Source: JAQXGO01 sp045592445
Lineage (GTDB): Bacteria > Bacillota > Clostridia > UMGS1883 > UMGS1540
Direction: 5' to 3'
DNA: 28,974 nt
NCBI GenBank assembly: GCA_045592445.1
Contig: JAZNUV010000039.1
Span: 1 to 28,974 of the forward strand
A program made the position numbers and the translations under genes. Under the pieces are notes generated by a model. That model did not search any database, was not told the DNA's origin, and saw only the letters and a program-made list of their open reading frames with translations. Shown one piece after another: positions 6,255-14,205 of this stretch (positions are counted from its first letter, which is position 1; each line of letters opens with the position of its first letter).

Positions 6255-8048
6255 TTGAGAATATCGGAACTTTTACAAGACGGTATACATGAATTTTTAG
6301 AAATGACGCCTGAGATCGCAGAGCACATGGAAGACAGGAATAATCCGCACCATGTTACGGCATCGCAGGTGGGGATGGATGGATACATTGCACAAGGAGA
6401 GGCTTTGCGTCGGGATTTTGACGCGCATAAGAATGCCGCCGCAAGCGACCACGCTAACGGCAGTATACGCGCGGCGCACATAGCTGCAGGCGCCGTGACG
6501 GGCGAAAAGCTTGCAACGGGTGCTGCGTCTACACAAAAAATCGCGGACAACGCGGTAACGGGAGAAAAGATAGAAAACGGTGCCGTTACGGAAGAAAAAA
6601 TTGCAGCGGGTGCAATTTCAACCGAAAAGCTGGCAAAGGAATGCGTAAGCGCGGAGAATTTGTGTTTACAGAGCATAACACAAGACCATCTTTCTGTCAC
6701 ACTTTTAAAGGAAATAGACAACAAGGTGGACAAAAAGGAAGGCATGCAGCTTTCTCATAATGACTTTTCAGATGCGCATCGTGCAAAGCTGGATGCCATC
6801 GAGATACAAGAGGGAGCACTTTCTGTAGACCTTTCAAGTTATGTAGACCGCACACTGCCGTTGCGGCTTGAAAAAAACGGCGGCACTTTCCGAAATACAG
6901 GCTCATCAGTGATTTCCAATGTCACACGCTTTATTTCGGCAATGACGGAGGACAAGCTTGGGATCATGCACATCGCATGGCTTGATGCGGACGGACGGTA
7001 CACCGTCCGCCGCGTCCCGTCCCAGCCGAAGATTCTGTCAAACGGCAATGCAATTGTGAAAGAAGGGGCGTATGATGTCCAGACAATCACAGGCACCACA
7101 GACTGCGAGTGCCACCAGGTGACAAAAACGGACACCTATCTCGGTGCGCTTGAAGGCGACGTGTTGACTCTGTATAAACGCGCCATTGCGGACGGGGATG
7201 GAGAGGCTACACTTTGGAAAACGCTGACGCTTTCGCAAGCGGCGGACATGCAAATGGTGAGTGTGCGACATATTTTTGTGGAATCCAATCGCATTGTAGT
7301 TGTCTACCTGATCTCAAACGATACAACGCTCATACACAAAATGGTGGCAGAATGCTTTACCGTGGATGGTGCGCAAAACTGGGTATATAGTACAACCTGT
7401 GCACGCCCGCTGAACGAAGTTAGGGTGGACGACCCATTAGGCACTACGTCCATTCACGGATTTAGAGACAGAAGATTCCGCACGGCGGAAATGGATGCGG
7501 AAGGCAATCTCTATCTGCTGCCGAAGCAAAGTAAGACACTTTATCATTCTATGTGCCGCATCAATACCGCAGGCGAATGTGACACCATGTATAGACCCTT
7601 TACCAGTGTCAATGATGACAACGCGGTTTTAAATGATATACAAATAAAAGGGAACTACATTTATGCGTACGGACTGCAGAATCTATACGCATTTGGGCTG
7701 GGACATTCTGCGGCAATTCCGATTTTAGGCGGGCAGATGACCTCGAGACGATTAAGAGGCATTATGGCGGACAAAAACGGACGCATATTCGTAGCCCGTA
7801 GCTATAACCTGCCGTATACATCGCAATATCAAACTGTGCTGACAGTCGTTGAGGCACCGCACAGTGAGGAAGCGGATTCCTCCCAGAATGTAGTGGCGGA
7901 GACCATTTTAACGCCGCCCTATAACGTAGTGCGCCTGCACAATGGAGAACTCATGGCATTTCTTTATGACAGCGCAAACAGTACCCTGACAATTGATAAA
8001 TATCGTTATATTGAAGAGTACAACATTTCGGAGAACAACAATGCATGA
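6255..8048 (+). CDS. Phage tail fibre / receptor-binding protein
   Basis: A 597-residue protein beginning at TTG 6255 with AAAGGAG 8 nt upstream. Residues 29-40 hold NNPHHVTASQVG, a motif common in Firmicute phage fibres and baseplate proteins. Residues 79-148 are seven decapeptide repeats of the type [GN]A-V-T-x-E-K-[IL]-A-x, a trimeric shaft pattern. Residues 157-183 resemble the fibre motif K-V-D-K-x-E-G followed by a LSHNDFSDAHR-like segment. The C-terminal ~400 residues form repeated beta strands, plausibly a propeller-like head that binds the cell surface. Such fibres form homotrimers attached to the tail hub. The gene has an 8-nt overlap with the next start. Confidence 0.82.
   Translation: MRISELLQDGIHEFLEMTPEIAEHMEDRNNPHHVTASQVGMDGYIAQGEALRRDFDAHKNAAASDHANGSIRAAHIAAGAVTGEKLATGAASTQKIADNAVTGEKIENGAVTEEKIAAGAISTEKLAKECVSAENLCLQSITQDHLSVTLLKEIDNKVDKKEGMQLSHNDFSDAHRAKLDAIEIQEGALSVDLSSYVDRTLPLRLEKNGGTFRNTGSSVISNVTRFISAMTEDKLGIMHIAWLDADGRYTVRRVPSQPKILSNGNAIVKEGAYDVQTITGTTDCECHQVTKTDTYLGALEGDVLTLYKRAIADGDGEATLWKTLTLSQAADMQMVSVRHIFVESNRIVVVYLISNDTTLIHKMVAECFTVDGAQNWVYSTTCARPLNEVRVDDPLGTTSIHGFRDRRFRTAEMDAEGNLYLLPKQSKTLYHSMCRINTAGECDTMYRPFTSVNDDNAVLNDIQIKGNYIYAYGLQNLYAFGLGHSAAIPILGGQMTSRRLRGIMADKNGRIFVARSYNLPYTSQYQTVLTVVEAPHSEEADSSQNVVAETILTPPYNVVRLHNGELMAFLYDSANSTLTIDKYRYIEEYNISENNNA
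6489..6698 (+). repeat. Seven decapeptide repeats in the fibre gene
   Basis: Residues 79-148 of the fibre repeat every ten residues: GAVTGEKLAT, GAASTQKIAD, NAVTGEKIEN, GAVTEEKIAA, GAISTEKLAK, then two degenerate copies. The 30-bp DNA period is visible but diverged, showing the repeat is kept at protein level. Confidence 0.85.
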
Positions 8049-8259
8049 TGAAGTATGGATAGCAGGGCTATCGCTAATCGGGACATGTGTTGGCTCACTC
8101 TCGGGCATTTTGGCTGCGGGGCGAATGACAAATTTTCGCCTCGCAAGCCTTGAGGAAAAGGTGAACCGACATAATAATTTGGTGGAGCGTATGGCAAGAG
8201 TAGAGCAAAGCACCAAATCCGCACACCACAGAATTGACGCTTTAGAACGGGAGGGATAA
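8041..8259 (+). CDS. Small membrane/coiled-coil protein, XhlA-like
   Basis: A 72-residue protein with an N-terminal transmembrane segment (about residues 5-27, Gly/Leu/Ile rich) followed by a coiled coil (ASLEEKVNRH to the C-terminus). This layout is typical of small proteins preceding the holin in Firmicute phage lysis modules, including XhlA-like hemolysin-family members. ATG 8041 overlaps the fibre stop codon by 8 nt and has CGGAG 8 nt upstream; an in-frame ATG at 7993 lies well inside the fibre gene and has no good RBS. It would assist membrane permeabilisation, which is inference from context. Confidence 0.72.
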   Translation: MHDEVWIAGLSLIGTCVGSLSGILAAGRMTNFRLASLEEKVNRHNNLVERMARVEQSTKSAHHRIDALEREG

Positions 8260-8261
8260 AC

Positions 8262-8441
8262 ATGCAAAACAGGTTAAAAAGTCCGGCTTTATGGCTTGCT
8301 ATTATCGCCTTAATTTCTTTTATTTTAAAGGATTGGCTTTGTGTTGATTTGCCCCGCATGGATAGATTTGCGGAGCTTTTCCTCGCAGTGATGGCGGGAT
8401 TGGGAATTGTGAATAATCCGACGGACAAGAAAAAATTTTAG
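8262..8441 (+). CDS. Phage holin, phi LC3 family
   Basis: The 59-residue product has two transmembrane segments (about 9-24 and 38-50) joined by a short loop and ending in a basic tail after GLGIVNNPTDKKK. That terminal motif closely matches phi LC3-type holins. The holin would oligomerise in the membrane and time lysis by letting the endolysin reach the wall. The start at ATG 8262 has GGGAGG upstream and only 2 nt separate it from the preceding gene. Confidence 0.85.
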   Translation: MQNRLKSPALWLAIIALISFILKDWLCVDLPRMDRFAELFLAVMAGLGIVNNPTDKKKF

Positions 8442-8465
8442 CAGGTTTGCAGAAAGGAGAAAAAC

Positions 8466-9080
8466 ATGCAAATTGCTTTTAATCGAACAATCAGAAAGGA
8501 AACACCTAAATATATTGTCATCCACACAACGGGGAACCCCAAAAAGGGGGCAGATGCAATGGCGCATTTTGCGTACTGGAATAGCGGCAATCGAGGACAA
8601 AGCGCCGATTTTGTCGTGGATGATACGGGCGCAGTACAAATCAATGACTATACGCGCTACTATACCTGGCATTGCGGCGACGGTAAGGGCAAATACGGCA
8701 TCACCAACGCAAATTCCATCGGTATTGAAATTTGCATAAACGAGGACGGTGATTTTGAAAGGGCCTTAGAGCATACCATCACCTTAGTGCGTGACCTGAT
8801 GGGCAAAACAGGAATTCTGAATGTGGTGCGCCATTATGATGCCTCCCGCAAAATGTGCCCCGCGGCACTATCGGCGAACAATTGGGAAAAATGGAAGGAG
8901 TTTAAAAGGAGGTTACAAGAGGTGAGAGAGCTTACAAGTATCAATGATATCGTTTGGGAGCTTCGGGACAGAGACATTATATCCGACGTGGCTCTTTGGA
9001 TGACAAAGCTTGAGGACGATGAAAATGTCTATTGGCTGGCACGCAAATGCGTTCGATACCTAAGGGGGCGCTGTGTTTGA
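8466..9080 (+). CDS. N-acetylmuramoyl-L-alanine amidase endolysin
   Basis: A 204-residue Amidase_2/PGRP-type enzyme that cleaves the MurNAc-L-Ala bond of peptidoglycan. The zinc ligands are visible: H20 in IVIHTT, H123 in RHYDAS and C131 in MCP; H69 (TWHCGDG) and E88 (SIGIEIC) fit the active site. Residues 155-200 (a TSINDIVWELRDRDIIS-type segment with ENVYWLARK) form a small C-terminal module that I recognise as common in clostridial phage endolysins and probably wall-targeting. No signal peptide, so export depends on the holin. ATG 8466 has AAAGGAG upstream. The stop overlaps the next start (TTGA). Confidence 0.88.
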   Translation: MQIAFNRTIRKETPKYIVIHTTGNPKKGADAMAHFAYWNSGNRGQSADFVVDDTGAVQINDYTRYYTWHCGDGKGKYGITNANSIGIEICINEDGDFERALEHTITLVRDLMGKTGILNVVRHYDASRKMCPAALSANNWEKWKEFKRRLQEVRELTSINDIVWELRDRDIISDVALWMTKLEDDENVYWLARKCVRYLRGRCV

Positions 9081-9694
9081 CATTACAAGAAATTCTGGCA
9101 GACATTCGCCTTAGGATGCCGAGTTCCTTTACGGATGCGGAGGTTATCGGTTGGCTCAATGCGACCATCCGTGAAACATACAAAACACTTGGGCTGAGAG
9201 ACGGTTATACATTTACGGGCGTAGAGGGACGAACACTCTATCCGCTTCCGCGCGAGATTGCTGCAGATTTAATCAGCGCCGTTTTGGTTGACGGAAAGGA
9301 GTATGTGACGCGCCGCATCGGGGACACGGCCATATTTGGCTCATGGTATAAGGCGGCGGAAGGATTTTTGGGTATTTATCCCGCCGCGAAAAGCGGGGCA
9401 CCCGTTACAATCTTCTATTTTATGCGTCCGCCGCGCCTTTTGACGGAGGCGGAGGCAGAAGAGGTCGGCATTGACTATGGTGCGCAGAAGATAGAACTGG
9501 ACGAGGACTACGCTGAGCTTATCAAATACGGGGTTTTCGTTATTATGGCGGAAGCACGGGAAGATGTGGTCTTGGCAAACAACTATAAATTAGACTACAA
9601 CATGCTTTTATCCCGCGCAAGACAAGAACGCTATGAGAAAGACGGAAAATATCCCACTACCCGTATTGTGAAGCGGAAAAGGAGACATATATGA
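9077..9694 (+). CDS. Putative head-tail adaptor protein
   Basis: The 205-residue product begins with an LTLQEILADIRLRM helix and an Asp-Ala-Glu-x-x-x-W-L-N-x-x-x-x-x-x-Y signature, followed by a beta-rich YPLP section. This resembles the phage adaptor (gp4/gp6-like) proteins that sit beneath the portal and connect it to the tail. The start was set at TTG 9077, which overlaps the amidase stop by 4 nt and has AAGGGGG 8 nt upstream; the longer in-frame ATG (9032) lies inside the amidase gene. The C-terminus is strongly basic. Adaptor identity is by analogy and context. Confidence 0.65.
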   Translation: MTLQEILADIRLRMPSSFTDAEVIGWLNATIRETYKTLGLRDGYTFTGVEGRTLYPLPREIAADLISAVLVDGKEYVTRRIGDTAIFGSWYKAAEGFLGIYPAAKSGAPVTIFYFMRPPRLLTEAEAEEVGIDYGAQKIELDEDYAELIKYGVFVIMAEAREDVVLANNYKLDYNMLLSRARQERYEKDGKYPTTRIVKRKRRHI

Positions 9695-11067
9695 AACGCA
9701 TGTGGCAGGAAATCGGCAAGAAAAAAAGGCTGGTAATTGAAAACATGGGCGGCGGCATCCATACGGGGTTGCCGCCGACCGAAATCCCGATTGGGCTCGC
9801 AACAGATATGCAAAATTTGCATACAGGAAGTTATCCGCATTTGCGCCCGCGCCCGCCGCGCAGTACGGCGGCAGTACCCGCGTTACCGACGGGAACACTT
9901 CGCTTTTTCGGCGTATGTGTGGGCGAAAAATTGTGCGCCGTTATAGGCGATACGCTTTATGTATTGCAAAATCGTGTATGGAAAAGTTTCGGGCAGCTCT
10001 TTTCTTCGACAACGGGGCGTATACATGCCACTGACTTTATGGGGTATACCATTTTTGCTGACGGGATAACCTGCAAACGCTTTAACGGGGAAGAGATTTC
10101 CGCAGTTTCAAAAAGCGGCTCCCCCGGGCCTTGTGCATTTTTGGCAACAAACGCGTGGCATCTTTTTGCCGCGTCAGAAAAAGACAACTATCTGCGGTAC
10201 AGCGCGGTGGAGGATATGACTGATTGGACGGCGCCCGGAGATGCGGGGCAGGAACTGATTGAAACGGCACAGGGCGCTTTCGGCAGTGCACTTACATCCT
10301 ACGGCGGACACATCTTATATTTTAAAAAGAATGCAATCTTTGAGCTTTACGGAACAGACCCCGTCAATTTCTCCCTTCTCCCCATAAGCGGTGACATCGG
10401 GTGTGCCGCAGCGGCAACCATTACCGAGGTGGACGGGCGCCTCTACTTTTTAGGACGCGACGGCGTATACACCTATAGCGGCGGCGCGCGACCGACACGC
10501 ATCAGCTTCCCTGTACAGCGATTTATAGACAACGCGGGTGACCTGACGTTGGCTGCGGCGGGCAGTGATGGCGTGCGATACTATTTGGCGTTACCGCAAG
10601 TAGGCGGCAAGACCGTTGTTTTGGTATATGACACGCGCATAAACGCTTGGTTTTCCGAGGATAATGTACCGTTTTTTGCGTTTGCACGCACGACGGAAGG
10701 CTTTTTTGCGGCGGCGGTGGACGGCACGGTATATGCCTTCGGTGTGGAAGGTACGGAAACGGTCACATGGTCGTACACCTCGCGCCCGTATCTGTGTGAA
10801 AATTCACTTTTCCAAAATTGGCATCGCCTTTATATTCGCGCCGAGGTCGCAAACGGCGCACATTACACAGTTGCCGTAAGCCCATGGCTTTCGGGCGAAG
10901 GGTTTTCGACCGTTGGGGAGATAACGCAGTCGGGGCTTGTGCAAATTGAACTGCCGACGCGATTTTTCGGGGCGCCGCACCTGCGTTTTCGTTTGAGCGG
11001 TGCGGGAGATGTTACGATTTCTACCCTGGAAGTGGAATTGCGCGGCAGAGAAAGAAGTTATATATAG
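9691..11067 (+). CDS. Tail hub / DNA-stabilisation protein (P22 gp10-like)
   Basis: A 458-residue protein with a conserved N-terminal NMGGGIHTGLPPTEIP segment followed by beta-propeller-like repeats, each with a short aromatic strand such as GTLRFFGVCVGEKLCA, DGRLYFLGRDGVYTYSGG and DGTVYAFG. The plan fits gp10-like proteins of short-tailed phages, which close the portal after packaging and form the tail hub. It starts at ATG 9691, overlapping the preceding stop by four bases (ATGA), so translation is coupled. There is no signal peptide. The function is inferred from layout and context. Confidence 0.65.
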   Translation: MKRMWQEIGKKKRLVIENMGGGIHTGLPPTEIPIGLATDMQNLHTGSYPHLRPRPPRSTAAVPALPTGTLRFFGVCVGEKLCAVIGDTLYVLQNRVWKSFGQLFSSTTGRIHATDFMGYTIFADGITCKRFNGEEISAVSKSGSPGPCAFLATNAWHLFAASEKDNYLRYSAVEDMTDWTAPGDAGQELIETAQGAFGSALTSYGGHILYFKKNAIFELYGTDPVNFSLLPISGDIGCAAAATITEVDGRLYFLGRDGVYTYSGGARPTRISFPVQRFIDNAGDLTLAAAGSDGVRYYLALPQVGGKTVVLVYDTRINAWFSEDNVPFFAFARTTEGFFAAAVDGTVYAFGVEGTETVTWSYTSRPYLCENSLFQNWHRLYIRAEVANGAHYTVAVSPWLSGEGFSTVGEITQSGLVQIELPTRFFGAPHLRFRLSGAGDVTISTLEVELRGRERSYI

Positions 11068-11080
11068 GAAAGGAGAAGCT

Positions 11081-12100
11081 ATGAAAGTAAACGTAACAGA
11101 TTATTTGAAAGAACGAAAATACAAAGCAGAGGACACAGAAGGCGGTCTTTCCGTTACGGACGCAAGCGGAAAAAGCCACAATATTGATACAACCGCCTTT
11201 ACAAAAGGGGAAGATGGCTTTTATGCTGATGCGAAGGATATACAAAATTCGCTTACAAAGAGCAGCGTCGGCGCCCCGACAGGCTATGTGCCGCTTCGGA
11301 ATACGCTTGCTGCTGCGGGTGTGAATGTCGGCTACGCAGAAAAAAGTGATGCACCCATTGTAAACGGACAACTTTTAAATCCGAGTGACAGTCGCCTTGT
11401 TAAGGTGGGAGATACGTATTATATGGATGCGGCGTATGCACAAAACTTCATGCCGAAAAAATATGAAAATCCGTATGAGAAAAAGACAAAAGAGGTACTC
11501 TCATCCCTGATAAACGACCGTTTTCAATACAATCCTTTAGAGGATGATGCGCTTTTGGCGGCACAAAAATCCGCCATGCTTGCAGCAAAGCAGTCTGCGA
11601 ACAGTCGCGGTCTTTTGGGCGGTACAACGGCGGAGATTATGCGTCAACGCGCCGCTCAGGAGCTTGTACCGACGTATGCGCAAATGGCGTATGAGAAATT
11701 TCAGGACGGACGAAACTCGAAACTGCAAACGTTGTCGGTCTTAGATGCACTTTCGGATCAAGCCTTCCGCGAATACGAAACGCAAAACAACATCGCGCTT
11801 GCAACCCAAAAGCAGGCGACGGGGATTGAGGAAGCGTGGAATAAAGGAATGCTTGCAGAACGGGAGCAGACACTCGCCGAACAGAAGGCGAAAGAGGACG
11901 CAGATGCAAATACATTTATGGAAGCACTAAAGAAGGTACAACTTATGGGTGAAGTAGATGATACATCCGCACAAGTGCTGGGACTTCCGAAAGGAATGCT
12001 TACGGCAGAAAGACGGCAGTTTTTGGAGGCTTTTGCCCAGGCGATGGAAAAGCTTGCCGCATCGCATAACTACAAAATGGCGGAGAAAGCGGCTTCATAA
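11081..12100 (+). CDS. Putative internal virion/ejection protein
   Basis: A 339-residue protein. Residues 1-120 form small beta-rich modules, one with GYVPLRNTLAAAG that resembles segments of Firmicute phage structural proteins. The rest (about 140-339) is a long Ala/Gln/Lys-rich helical region introduced by FQYNPLEDD, a phrase I recall from gut Firmicute phage virion proteins. The composition resembles podovirus ejection proteins that are packed in the capsid and leave ahead of the DNA. ATG 11081 has AAAGGAG upstream; an in-frame ATG at 11000 is inside the hub gene and has no RBS. It is the last gene before the terminator. Confidence 0.6.
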   Translation: MKVNVTDYLKERKYKAEDTEGGLSVTDASGKSHNIDTTAFTKGEDGFYADAKDIQNSLTKSSVGAPTGYVPLRNTLAAAGVNVGYAEKSDAPIVNGQLLNPSDSRLVKVGDTYYMDAAYAQNFMPKKYENPYEKKTKEVLSSLINDRFQYNPLEDDALLAAQKSAMLAAKQSANSRGLLGGTTAEIMRQRAAQELVPTYAQMAYEKFQDGRNSKLQTLSVLDALSDQAFREYETQNNIALATQKQATGIEEAWNKGMLAEREQTLAEQKAKEDADANTFMEALKKVQLMGEVDDTSAQVLGLPKGMLTAERRQFLEAFAQAMEKLAASHNYKMAEKAAS

Positions 12101-12122
12101 TCAAGTGAAAAAAGTAAATAGA

Positions 12123-12163
12123 AAAGAGATGCATCTTCCCTTTTTTGGAAGGTGCATCTCTTT
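12123..12163. terminator. Bidirectional terminator closing the phage cassette
   Basis: A 17-bp hairpin (12123-12139 with 12147-12163, one G-T wobble, 7-nt loop) lies between the convergent ends of the ejection-like gene and the SLH gene. The minus-strand side reads into a T-rich run; the plus-strand side has only an interrupted T tract. It likely stops transcription from both sides. Confidence 0.85.
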
Positions 12164-12184
12164 GATTTTGTAAATGATGTTCCC

Positions 12185-14026
12185 TTATTTATTCGCGGGC
12201 ATGATAATAATGGTTGTGGCTTCAAATGCGCCCGTGACAGTTGCACCCGTGACAGACACAGTCATACCTGCCTTCAGGTCAGTAACTCTTTTGTTTGAGC
12301 CGTCCGCACTGTCAATCACCTTCAGATTCGAGCGTTTTGTAAAGACCTGCATGGTTGAGGCTTTATTGTCCGCATCTGCTACTGTCATAGAGAAGAAACC
12401 ATAGGCAGAATTGATGGACTCAATAACGCCCGTTATCGCAGCGGAGGTAGCAGGTGCCGTAGCGGTCAGGGAAACAACAGTTTCACTGTCAATGCTGGCA
12501 GTGATATTTGCGCCGAGGCGTAATTCGTAAATGGAGGCTGCGTCGCCATCCACCGTGTAGTTACAATCGCGCGAGAGGCTGTATTTGGTGACAACGTTGT
12601 TGGCACGAATTTTAATAGAGGGCAATGTGGCAATCACAATTTCCTCAATTGTACCTGTTGTTATAAATTTAGAACTGGTTGCAACAACGGAGAATACCTG
12701 CCCATAGCGGAGCACAACGGAAACTTTATCACCGATTAAAATTTTGCCGATTTCCGTTTCTACGCCATTTCTCTTGGCTTTGGCGGCAGAGGCAACAGGA
12801 TATGTTTCCACCGCTCCGCTTGCGAGACGAATGGAGAAGGTAAGGGAAGGCTCTAAATCGATGGAGTCCAGCGTACCTAAGATTGTGTGTTCGCTATCCT
12901 CAGCGTCAATGCTGACAACTTCGCCGCCTTTAATTTCAAGCTTTACATATTGCATACGTTTTATATCTGAAAGACTGCCGCTGTTGCCTTCGTATTTTAC
13001 AAATACATCCGCCGCGACGGGGTATGTAAAGATTTCGGATTCGTCCGACAGGCGGAACACGCGCATTTCCGTTTTGCCGCTCATAGTTGTGATGGAGGAA
13101 ACAACGCCTTCAAACGTTTCGTCGGGCACGCGGGAGATGGTTTCGATGCTGTAAACGATACTGTTTCGCATGGAAATTAAAAGTACAGAGCCTGCAGAAA
13201 GCTTTTCAAATGTGGTACTATATCCGTCTTTCTTTATCATGGGCTCGGTATCGAAAGGAATGGTGAGACCTTTTTTAGAACCGGTTTCATCCGTATACAT
13301 AATGGTTTCTGTATCGCTGTTTACCGATTGAATGGTGCCGAGGATATACGTTTCCTCAATGGTGTTACGAACGCGGAACAAAAGCGTTGCAATTTGTGCA
13401 CGATTTACGTGACCCTGGGGGTTAAAGTTTACGCCCGTGTCAGCGGCAGGGATGCCGTTCATAAGCCCCGCATCCGTGACAAAACGGACATAAGGCTTTG
13501 CGTCTGCAGGGATTTCGCTCTGGTCTCTGTATTCGGAAACCGAGGCACTTTCATCAATGTCATTTTCCGCGCCCATGAGCTTTGTCAGAAGCTTTGCAAC
13601 TTCGTGGCGGCGCATGCCCACAGTGGCGTTATCATTGCCAATATAATAAGGAAGTTCTTTTTCTGTGAGTACATTTTTATAAAGAAGGAATGCAATCTCA
13701 CCCGGATAGGCAGTTTCAAACCGCGCCAATACATCTGCGTAAAGCGTTTTCGCCAATTCTGTAAATTCTGCGTAGTTTTTGTTTGTATAGCCTAAAATAC
13801 GGGCACTTAAAACGAGCGCCTCAATTTTCGTAACGGTACGATCGGGCTTGAAGGTGTTATCCGTGTAGCCTTTGATAATCCCATCTCCGACCATTTCCTC
13901 CACAGCCTCAAGAGCCCAGCTGTAAGTACTTTCCGTAACATCGGGGAAGGTTGCACCGGCAGCGGGCATTACGAGAGTACCCGCCGTGAGAATTGCCGCC
14001 AGAGAAGTTGCGAGTATTTTTTTCAT
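12185..14026 (-). CDS. S-layer homology (SLH) domain surface protein
   Basis: A 613-residue exported protein. Residues 1-24 are a Sec signal peptide (KK followed by a hydrophobic Ala/Leu core, cleavage near PAAGA). Three SLH modules follow in about 25-225, with typical motifs FPDV-x-W-A, GIIKGYTDNTFKP and FNPQGHVNRAQIATLL, which bind secondary cell-wall polymers. The remaining ~390 residues are repeated beta-rich domains (GTIxSVN-, GTLDSID-, GTIEEIVI-, GVIESIN-type starts), of unknown function. It probably belongs to the cell-wall surface layer. RBS AAAGGAAG precedes ATG 14026. It converges on the phage cassette. Confidence 0.9.
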   Translation of the reverse strand: MKKILATSLAAILTAGTLVMPAAGATFPDVTESTYSWALEAVEEMVGDGIIKGYTDNTFKPDRTVTKIEALVLSARILGYTNKNYAEFTELAKTLYADVLARFETAYPGEIAFLLYKNVLTEKELPYYIGNDNATVGMRRHEVAKLLTKLMGAENDIDESASVSEYRDQSEIPADAKPYVRFVTDAGLMNGIPAADTGVNFNPQGHVNRAQIATLLFRVRNTIEETYILGTIQSVNSDTETIMYTDETGSKKGLTIPFDTEPMIKKDGYSTTFEKLSAGSVLLISMRNSIVYSIETISRVPDETFEGVVSSITTMSGKTEMRVFRLSDESEIFTYPVAADVFVKYEGNSGSLSDIKRMQYVKLEIKGGEVVSIDAEDSEHTILGTLDSIDLEPSLTFSIRLASGAVETYPVASAAKAKRNGVETEIGKILIGDKVSVVLRYGQVFSVVATSSKFITTGTIEEIVIATLPSIKIRANNVVTKYSLSRDCNYTVDGDAASIYELRLGANITASIDSETVVSLTATAPATSAAITGVIESINSAYGFFSMTVADADNKASTMQVFTKRSNLKVIDSADGSNKRVTDLKAGMTVSVTGATVTGAFEATTIIIMPANK

Positions 14027-14113
14027 CTTTTTGTACTTCCTTTCTCGTTTATAAATTCATGTAAAAATGAGTTGATTTTATGTCTTGAAGAATCTGAATA
14101 TTCCTATAATTTC

Positions 14114-14142
14114 ATTATATCTTTTTCGGACAGCAGTGTCAA
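14114..14142 (-). promoter_or_regulatory. Sigma-A promoter of the SLH gene
   Basis: On the minus strand TTGACA (14142-14137) and TATAAT (14119-14114) are both perfect and spaced by 17 nt. The 5' UTR is about 80 nt. Strong constitutive expression is expected. Confidence 0.85.
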
Positions 14143-14205
14143 CTGTTTTCGAGTAAAAATATAACTTTTTTCATATTGATAAAAGACAAAGGCGGTGCAA
14201 TTTTT

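Noticed and set aside
6992..7009. Near-palindrome CGGACGGT/ACCGTCCG in the fibre gene
   Set aside because: Only 8-bp arms in a GC-rich coding region with repeated CGGACGG runs; no functional context.
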